From: Oscillospiraceae bacterium
GTDB lineage: Bacteria; Bacillota; Clostridia; Oscillospirales; Acutalibacteraceae
Direction of reading: 5' to 3'
Assembly: GCA_015066045.1 (NCBI GenBank)
Contig: SVPD01000018.1
Coordinates: 1 to 47,071 of the forward strand
Length of the DNA: 47,071 bases
Numbering within the stretch: the first letter of the stretch is position 1; each line of letters opens with the position of its first letter. This document shows, in pieces, positions 41,192 through 47,071 of this stretch. The notes under the pieces were generated by a model that was not told the DNA's origin, made no database searches, and saw only the letters and a program-made list of their open reading frames with translations. A program made the position numbers and the translations under genes.

Positions 41192-42925
41192 TTATTTAAC
41201 CTTTACAGACTTAACCTTACTGAGAGCACCGTAGATGTTCTTCTTTTTGAAGGTTCTGTAAGCTCTGACCTTGAAGTAGTATCTCTTACCCTTCTTAAGC
41301 TTTTTGATGGTCTTTGAGGTTGCCTTTGCATCCTTAACCATTTTGCTGCTTGCATAGTCAAAGTCTTTATCTGTGGTGTAGAATACACGGTAGCCGGTAG
41401 CGTTAGCTACTGTTTTCCAGGTAACGGTAGCCTTTTTGCTGCCTGCGGTAACCTTGGTGATGGTTGCCTTACCGGGAGTGGTAACTGCTTCTCTTTCAGC
41501 ACCGAGCTCGCCGTATACGATTACGCCGTTAAGCTTTTTGTAAGCTCTGATTTTAAACTTATAGGTAGCACCGCTCTTAAGGTTCTTAACCTTGAGAGAT
41601 CTTTTGGAGGTGGTGGAGCCGATCTTTACGTACTCTTTCTTTTCTGTGTCATATTTGTATACTTCGTAACCGCTTGCACCGGAAACCTTGGACCATTTGA
41701 GAGTAAGAGTGGTGGTGGTTCTCTCATAGCTTTTGATTTTGGGCTTACCTACGGTAACCTCATTTGAGAATACGAAGTTATATTTACCCTGACCGCCGTC
41801 AACTACGATAAAGTATTTACCTGCTGCAAGGTTAAGCTCGTGGAGGTCCTTACGGCTGGAAGCCTTTTCGTCTAATTTGTTGCTCTTGCTGCTCCATACT
41901 TCCTTGTTATCAGCATTAAGAACACGGATATTGTAGGAAGGAAGGTAAGATACGAAACCAATCATAAATGTGCCTTTTTTGCTGAGATTGATTTCGAAAT
42001 AGTCAGCACCGTCTGTCATAGAAAGGTGACCTGATACCTTTTTATCAAGAGAAATCTTATTGGGATTAACGATGGAGTTGTTAGGCTCTACAGAGGTCTG
42101 ACCTGCAGATTTGAAGGTAAGAGTAAAGCTATAGTTACCTTTAGAGTTTACGGGAAGCTTGATTATGGAGCCCTTTGAGCCGATAGCATTGACCTTGATA
42201 TAGTAGGTGCCGGCTGAAAGCTCATATTTGAATGTATCTGTTCTCTGCTTTTTGGAAGAATCCCACTGGTTATTGTCATCTGACCAGATAGAGTCACCGT
42301 TTGCATTGAGAAGATAGATGCTGTAGTATTCCATCTTTGAGGTGAGCTTAACGGTTACTGTACCGGATGAAGTGAGAACGAATTTGTAGAAGTCCTCTTC
42401 ACCCTCGTCGAGGATTTTACCTAACATGGTGTTACCGGCCTTTACGTCCTTAGCTGCTGCAAGATTATTGTTCTTATCAGCATCTGTTTCTGACTGACCT
42501 TTAACCTCAGGAGTAAAGGTGAGTCTGAAATCATAAGAGCCTGTGGATGCACCGATAGCACCTAAGAGGCCTTCACCTGTAACCTTGAGATAATATGTAC
42601 CGGCATCCATAGCATGGCTGACTACAACGTCACCGGAGGTAGAACGGGTAGTAACCCATGACTTCACTTCTTCACCCTTGGCATTATAGATACCCACGGT
42701 GAAAGGTCTCATGGATGTGGAAACATAGATACGGACTCTGCCGTACTGTGTAGTGGTAAATTTGTAGTAATCTTCACCGTCGTTTGAGGTGATGCTGTCG
42801 CTGTATGCTTTGTCTAATTCGATAGCTGCTGCAGTTTCAAAGGATGCAAATGCGGGAACGAAAAGAGTGAATACTACAGTAACAATCATAAGCATACAAA
42901 GAAGGCTTTTAAGATAATTTTTCAT
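41192..42925 (-). CDS. Secreted protein with PPC-like repeats and two fibronectin type III domains
   Basis: 577 residues. A signal peptide (MKNYLKSLLCMLMIVTVVFT, cleavage near PAFASFE) is followed by three repeats of the bacterial pre-peptidase C-terminal type: EDYYKFTTTQYGRVRIYVS, EEDFYKFVLTSSGTVTVKL and GADYFEINLSKKGTFMIGF, each ending in an AGTYYLKV-type strand. Two FN3 domains follow (VSGASGYEVYKYD and VANATGYRVFYTT as typical F-strand motifs). No catalytic domain is visible, so a binding or scaffold role at the cell surface is likely. It has AGGAGG before the ATG and its own promoter and terminator. Confidence 0.88.
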   Translation of the reverse strand: MKNYLKSLLCMLMIVTVVFTLFVPAFASFETAAAIELDKAYSDSITSNDGEDYYKFTTTQYGRVRIYVSTSMRPFTVGIYNAKGEEVKSWVTTRSTSGDVVVSHAMDAGTYYLKVTGEGLLGAIGASTGSYDFRLTFTPEVKGQSETDADKNNNLAAAKDVKAGNTMLGKILDEGEEDFYKFVLTSSGTVTVKLTSKMEYYSIYLLNANGDSIWSDDNNQWDSSKKQRTDTFKYELSAGTYYIKVNAIGSKGSIIKLPVNSKGNYSFTLTFKSAGQTSVEPNNSIVNPNKISLDKKVSGHLSMTDGADYFEINLSKKGTFMIGFVSYLPSYNIRVLNADNKEVWSSKSNKLDEKASSRKDLHELNLAAGKYFIVVDGGQGKYNFVFSNEVTVGKPKIKSYERTTTTLTLKWSKVSGASGYEVYKYDTEKKEYVKIGSTTSKRSLKVKNLKSGATYKFKIRAYKKLNGVIVYGELGAEREAVTTPGKATITKVTAGSKKATVTWKTVANATGYRVFYTTDKDFDYASSKMVKDAKATSKTIKKLKKGKRYYFKVRAYRTFKKKNIYGALSKVKSVKVK

Positions 42926-42970
42926 AGAAATTCCTCCTAATAATATACTTTTTCATAATTGTATATACTA

Positions 42971-42999
42971 ATACTACCACCTAATAACCGAAAAGTCAA
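42971..42999 (-). promoter_or_regulatory. Promoter of the PPC/FN3 protein gene
   Basis: Minus strand TTGACT (42999-42994), 17-base spacer, TAGTAT (42976-42971). Confidence 0.75.
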
Positions 43000-43048
43000 T
43001 AGATATAGTAAAAGTAAAATTCAAAACGGCAAATAACCGCTATTTATT

Positions 43049-44332
43049 TCAGTTTTCCTCCAGCAGCTTTTCGCAGGCGGCGAGCTTCACGCAGATGCAC
43101 AGAAGTCTGGTAGCCGTGAGCAGCTCATCGACGGGAGGATAAGAGGGAGCGATACGGATGTTTCTGTCATTGGGATCGTATCCGTAAGGGAAGGTGGCGC
43201 CTACCTTGGTAAGAGTCACGCCTGCATCTTTACAGAGCTGATATACTCTTTTGGCGGTGCCGTCCATAACATCGAGAGAGATGAAATAGCCGCCCTTCGG
43301 CTTGGTCCATGTGGCTACACCGTATTTGCCGAGCTGACTTTCAAACTCGTTGATAACCGCCTTGAACTTAGGTGCAAGAATGTTTTTATGGAGCTTCATA
43401 TGGCTTTTGATGCCCTTGACATCCTTATAGAATTTAACGTGTCTGAACTGATTAATCTTGTCATAGCCGATGGTCTGGATGCTCATACGGCCGATAATCA
43501 TTTCGATGTTTCTGTCAGAGGCTGCCAGAACTGCTACACCTGAGCCGGGGAAGGATATCTTGGAGGTCGAGGTAAACTCGATAACCATATCCTCGTGACC
43601 GTATTTTTTAAGCACATCAAAGATATTGTCGAGCTTTTCGGTTTCATCCGTAAGGTCATGGATTATGTAAGCATTATCCCAGATAATTCTGAAATCTTTG
43701 GCTGCAGGATTCATAGCGGCAAGTCTGTCCACGGTTTCAGCGGTGTAGGTAACACCGGTGGGATTTGAGTATTTGGGTACGCAGAACATACCCTTTACCT
43801 TCTCATCCTTTATAAGCTCCTCCACTGCATCCATATCAGGTCCCGAATCGGTCATTGCCACGGGAATGAGCTTTATACCGTAATATTCTGCGATAGCGAA
43901 GTGTCTGTCATAGCCGGGACAGGGGCAAAGGAATTTGATTTCGCCCTGATCCTTCCAGGGGGCTCCGCCCGAGCCCGTAAGCATACACTGAGTGATGTAG
44001 TCAAACATCATATTAAGGCTGGAGTTACCGCATACGATTACATTAGCGGTAGGCACCTTGAGAAGCTTGGCGAATATTTCCTTACATTCGATAATACCTG
44101 TAAGAAGACCGTAGTTTCTGTATTCAAGGCTATGATTGCTGGCGTCGTCCTCCCAGTCTCTGGATGTGATGGCATCCAGAAGCCCGTTTGATACGGCGAG
44201 CTGATCGGAGCCGGGCTTGCCACGGGACATATCGAGTGTGAGTCCCTGTGCCCTGAAGCTGTCATACTCCTCCTGAAGAGCAGCCTTCATATCGAGTAAT
44301 TCTTCCTTTGAATATGTTCTGAGTTCTGCCAT
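43049..44332 (-). CDS. Aspartate aminotransferase, class Ic type (Aminotran_MocR family)
   Basis: 427 residues. LDMSRGKPGSDQLAVSNGLL at the N-terminus, the Asn in VPKYSNPTGVTY, WDNAY for cofactor stacking, the PLP-lysine in FTSTSKISFPGSGVAV and the C-terminal Arg in NIRIAPSYPPVDEL match the PLP-fold I class Ic transaminases, whose known member in Corynebacterium is an aspartate aminotransferase. Cytoplasmic amino acid metabolism. It lies 36 bases downstream of asnS on the same strand, so an aspartate/asparagine theme is possible. Confidence 0.88.
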   Translation of the reverse strand: MAELRTYSKEELLDMKAALQEEYDSFRAQGLTLDMSRGKPGSDQLAVSNGLLDAITSRDWEDDASNHSLEYRNYGLLTGIIECKEIFAKLLKVPTANVIVCGNSSLNMMFDYITQCMLTGSGGAPWKDQGEIKFLCPCPGYDRHFAIAEYYGIKLIPVAMTDSGPDMDAVEELIKDEKVKGMFCVPKYSNPTGVTYTAETVDRLAAMNPAAKDFRIIWDNAYIIHDLTDETEKLDNIFDVLKKYGHEDMVIEFTSTSKISFPGSGVAVLAASDRNIEMIIGRMSIQTIGYDKINQFRHVKFYKDVKGIKSHMKLHKNILAPKFKAVINEFESQLGKYGVATWTKPKGGYFISLDVMDGTAKRVYQLCKDAGVTLTKVGATFPYGYDPNDRNIRIAPSYPPVDELLTATRLLCICVKLAACEKLLEEN

Positions 44333-44368
44333 AAAATATCACCCTTTATAAAGATTTTGCTTGATTTA

Positions 44369-45763
44369 TCAGAAATCTGCAGAGCCGGTGGTTCTGGGGA
44401 AGGGAAGCACATCTCTGATGTTTGAAATACCGGTAAGGTACATAACGAGTCTCTCAAAGCCGAGACCGAAGCCTGCGTGCTTGGTACCGCCGTATTTACG
44501 CAGGTCAAGATACCACCAGTAGTCCTCCTCTTTTAGACCGAGCTCTCTGATTCTGTCTGTGAGGACATCGTATCTTTCCTCTCTCTGGCTGCCGCCGACG
44601 ATTTCACCGATACCCATAACCAGCAGGTCACAGGCTGCTACGGTCTTTCCGTCGTCATTCAGTCTCATATAGAAGGCCTTGATTTCCTTGGGATAGTCGG
44701 TAACGAATACAGGCTTTTTGAAGATCTGCTCTGTGAGATATCTCTCGTGCTCTGTCTGAAGGTCGCAGCCCCAGTATGCCTTGAACTCGAATTCGTCGTT
44801 ATGCTCCTCGAGCATTTTAACGGCATCGGTATAGGAAACTCTGGCGAAGTCGGAGGAAGCGACTGCGGTAAGTCTTTCGATAAGTCCCTTATCCACGAAC
44901 TGATTAAGGAACTCGATGTCCTGCCTGCAGTTTTCCATAACGTAATTGATAACGAACTTAATCATTCTTTCAGCTAAGTCCATATCGTCGCAGAGGTCTG
45001 CAAAAGCGATTTCCGGCTCAATCATCCAGAACTCGGCAGCGTGACGCTGAGTGTAGCTTTTTTCCGCTCTGAAGGTAGGACCGAAGGTGTAAATCTTGCC
45101 GAAGGCCTGAGCCATAATTTCACCCTGAAGCTGGCCTGAAACGGTAAGAAATGCACTCTTGCCGAAAAAGTCCTGACTGTAATCGATGGCACCGTCCTCG
45201 GTTTTGGGCGGATTTTCCATATCGAGAGTGGTCACACGGAACATTTCTCCGGCACCCTCGCAGTCACTGCAGGAGATGAGAGGTGTGTGGGCATAGATGA
45301 AGCCCTCGCTCTCGAAAAAGCGGTGAATAGCCTGTGCGGCTACGGAGCGCACTCTGAAGGAGGCGGAATAAATATTCGTGCGGGGACGAAGATGAGCTAT
45401 GGTACGGAGATATTCCAGTGAATGTCTCTTTTTCTGCAGGGGATATTCGGGAGCGGAGGCACCCTCAAGCTCTACCTTGACTGCATTGATTTCGAAGGGC
45501 TGCTTTGCTTCGGGGGTAAGAATAAGATTACCCTCGACGATTACTGCGGCACCTACGTTATATTTGGCAACCTCGGCAAAATTATCGATTCTTTCCTTTT
45601 CGAAAACGATCTGCACACCCTTGAAGCAGGAGCCGTCATTGATTTCCATAAAGCCTAAAACCTTGGAGTCACGGTTGGTTCTTATCCATCCGCACACCTT
45701 GACGGTGCCCTCGGTATAGGCCGCAGCGTTCTCGTAAAGCTTAGCGATTTCTGTTCTTTTCAT
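44369..45763 (-). CDS. asnS: Asparagine--tRNA ligase
   Basis: 464 residues, the usual length. The N-terminal OB-fold anticodon domain begins [20 protein letters not shown]. The class II catalytic core has motif 1 near [13 protein letters not shown], motif 2 with [20 protein letters not shown] and motif 3 [20 protein letters not shown]. The ending [12 protein letters not shown] is typical of AsnS. No T-box sequence is seen before it. The gene heads the unit with the aminotransferase. Confidence 0.97.
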   Translation of the reverse strand: MKRTEIAKLYENAAAYTEGTVKVCGWIRTNRDSKVLGFMEINDGSCFKGVQIVFEKERIDNFAEVAKYNVGAAVIVEGNLILTPEAKQPFEINAVKVELEGASAPEYPLQKKRHSLEYLRTIAHLRPRTNIYSASFRVRSVAAQAIHRFFESEGFIYAHTPLISCSDCEGAGEMFRVTTLDMENPPKTEDGAIDYSQDFFGKSAFLTVSGQLQGEIMAQAFGKIYTFGPTFRAEKSYTQRHAAEFWMIEPEIAFADLCDDMDLAERMIKFVINYVMENCRQDIEFLNQFVDKGLIERLTAVASSDFARVSYTDAVKMLEEHNDEFEFKAYWGCDLQTEHERYLTEQIFKKPVFVTDYPKEIKAFYMRLNDDGKTVAACDLLVMGIGEIVGGSQREERYDVLTDRIRELGLKEEDYWWYLDLRKYGGTKHAGFGLGFERLVMYLTGISNIRDVLPFPRTTGSADF

Positions 45764-45885
45764 AATATATCTTTACCTCCATAGAGAGATTTTTACATAA
45801 TACCACATTTTATTCAGTATAGTATTATATCAGTTATAAAATCAAAAATCAATAGAAGAACAGATAAATTCTCTCTAAAAATACG

Positions 45886-45937
45886 AAACAGATGCGTTTC
45901 AGCTGAAATCAACCTTAACGCATCTGTTTTTGTTTTT
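45886..45937. terminator. Terminator hairpin resembling the MITE core
   Basis: AAACAGATGCGTT (45886-45898) and AACGCATCTGTTT (45917-45929) with T runs on both strands. It ends the minus-strand DUF4474 gene. The stem resembles the AAACAGATGTGTTT hairpin of the MITE copies, but flanking MITE sequence is absent. Confidence 0.75.
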
Positions 45938-45973
45938 ATTATCGCTCTTAGCTACGGGGACATTCCCCTGCCG

Positions 45974-46819
45974 TTAATGATAGGTAAACATTATGTCGAG
46001 ACCTTTTACACGGTAATCAACGCCCTGCTTTTTCATAGCCTGTGTAATGCCAGAAAGCATATCGTAGTCCTTAGCGGTGATTCTGGCATCGACACGGAGC
46101 TTATCAAACTCATCGTTTCTGTTTCCGGGAATGAAGCCTGTGCACCACCAGTAGTAGTCATAAGGTCTGGAGAATTTTTTATTCCATTCAGCCTTTTTGA
46201 AAAGCTTCTTTTCATACTCATAAAAGTCCATTGACATTTTAAGACGCTCACTGTCGTCTACCGAATCGTAATGTGCTATCTTACGGTCGGCAGGCTTTTT
46301 GTAAATGCCCATCTCAGCACCGTAGAAGAGAAGACCGTACTGTCCCTTCCAGATCTGAATCATCCAGTTTTCCTTTTTATAGTCAAATTTGAAGCGGACA
46401 GTATCGAAATCGATAAAGGCGATGCCTGAGAAAATGTCAAAAAGCTCATTATAGCCTACGATTCTCTGCCAGGGATCCGAAGCAGTATAAAAGCAGTTCT
46501 CTTTCGCATCGTAAAGATAACCTGCTATACCTGTCTCGCTCAAGTCCCTTTTACCGTCATCAGTGTTTGCGGGAGGAGTCTGCTCCTGACCGGCATTTTC
46601 CTGTTCGGCAAAATAGTCCTTTAATGCGACCACGATTTTACCTGCCACGTCGATAACCTCCTTGAGAACCTCGATAACCTCGCTTCCCTTATCGGTAGCT
46701 CCTACGATTTCGGTCTTAGAGGTGGTGGCGGCAAGAGTGTTTATATTTAAAGGTAAGGCACAGAAAAGCATTACTGTACACATAAGTAATGCAATTTTTC
46801 TCATAAAACTCTGTTTCAT
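45974..46819 (-). CDS. Secreted DUF4474 domain protein
   Basis: 281 residues from the ATG at 46819, preceded by GGAGGG. A signal peptide (RKIALLMCTVMLFCALPLNI) is followed by an amphipathic helix (VIEVLKEVIDVAGKIVVAL), a short linker, and the DUF4474 domain with RIVGYNELFDIF, FDTVRFKFDYKKENWMIQIW and KGQYGLLFYGAEMGIY, plus the closing WWCTGFIPG. The fold's function is unknown; members are often secreted by Clostridia. It has its own promoter. Confidence 0.82.
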   Translation of the reverse strand: MKQSFMRKIALLMCTVMLFCALPLNINTLAATTSKTEIVGATDKGSEVIEVLKEVIDVAGKIVVALKDYFAEQENAGQEQTPPANTDDGKRDLSETGIAGYLYDAKENCFYTASDPWQRIVGYNELFDIFSGIAFIDFDTVRFKFDYKKENWMIQIWKGQYGLLFYGAEMGIYKKPADRKIAHYDSVDDSERLKMSMDFYEYEKKLFKKAEWNKKFSRPYDYYWWCTGFIPGNRNDEFDKLRVDARITAKDYDMLSGITQAMKKQGVDYRVKGLDIMFTYH

Positions 46820-46849
46820 TGATTTTCCCTCCGTAATATACTTCATAAC

Positions 46850-46878
46850 ATCTTAACATATAATATTAAAAAAATCAA
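46850..46878 (-). promoter_or_regulatory. Promoter of the DUF4474 gene
   Basis: Minus strand TTGATT (46878-46873), 17-base spacer, TAAGAT (46855-46850). Confidence 0.7.
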
Positions 46879-46919
46879 CAACAAATGAATATTTTTCCGT
46901 TTATTTTTACGTATACAAA

Positions 46920-47071
46920 AAACCGGCACAGACACACGTCCCACAAGGGCGACACTTCATAAGGAATTTAAGCCTTAAAATTCGCCATTTTTGCGAATAA
47001 CTGCGTTAAAAATGCTCGTAATCCGCAAGGATTACTGCGCTTTTTGCCTTGTTCTTCATCAAAACTATCTG
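46920..47071. repeat. Hairpin-rich noncoding stretch at the right edge (possible repeat element)
   Basis: It contains GTCCC/GGGCGAC-like, ATTCGC/GCGAAT and GTAATCC-GCAA-GGATTAC hairpins in succession. On the minus strand an open frame of about 33 codons enters from the edge and stops near 46970, without a recognised domain. The layout looks like a small intergenic repeat element, but no second copy lies in this window. Confidence 0.4.

Noticed and set aside
45764-45850. T-box leader before asnS
   Set aside because: No GGTGGTACC-type T-box sequence or paired terminator is present there.
45886-45937. A fourth MITE copy
   Set aside because: Only the central stem is similar (AAACAGATGCGTT). Terminal repeats and distal blocks are absent, so I call it a terminator.

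Overview
The window reads as a chromosomal segment of a Gram-positive, spore-forming Clostridia-type bacterium, probably a gut Oscillospirales/Ruminococcaceae relative. Support comes from the sporulation genes yqfC, yqfD and ylbJ, an IreB homologue, a long-form hibernation factor, a T-box leader on valS, AzlCD, and small Clostridia-type families (CD1871A-like, DUF4363, DUF4474). Promoters are mostly sigma-A type with 17-base spacers.

Layout. (1) 1-3761: AT-rich core block with yqfC-yqfD-phoH-ybeY on the minus strand and ylbJ divergent. (2) 3.8-5.55 kb: AT-rich accessory island of three minus-strand orphan or four-helix-bundle genes, separated by two unusual arrays of short tandem hairpins and ending exactly at a tRNA-Arg(CCG). 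(3) 5.6-12.5 kb: ireB, an iron-sulfur membrane protein with an overlapping 48-residue CXXC protein, azlCD, a secreted SGNH esterase, a DUF421/DUF4363 pair and an EamA exporter. (4) 12.7-36.8 kb: an rRNA methyltransferase and hpf, then a carbohydrate-rich stretch: sugar-kinase-like phosphotransferase plus GH36 alpha-galactosidase, a two-component system, a PanE-like reductase, SDR plus aldose epimerase, MFS plus esterase, a GPH-type sugar symporter, a Cof-type phosphatase, several secreted proteins, and an (alpha/alpha)6 glycoside hydrolase with a metallophosphoesterase. (5) 36.9-47.1 kb: small membrane proteins and a GNAT, valS with its T-box, a secreted PPC/FN3 protein, a class Ic-type aspartate aminotransferase, asnS and a secreted DUF4474 protein.

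Three copies of a 140-200 base MITE-like element lie in convergent gene gaps (12.6, 20.5 and 28.8 kb), where their central hairpin probably acts as a bidirectional terminator. Base composition and codon usage change sharply near the tRNA at about 5.55 kb. This may be a real island boundary or an assembly join, so linkage across that point should be treated with care.

The most novel-looking content is the hairpin-array/cassette region at 3.8-5.55 kb. Each hairpin starts with CA, ends with TG, and is separated from the next by an 8-base linker, TATATCAT on the left and its reverse complement ATGATATA on the right. Module number differs between the two arrays, and each neighbouring gene unit ends in the same short tail plus terminator.
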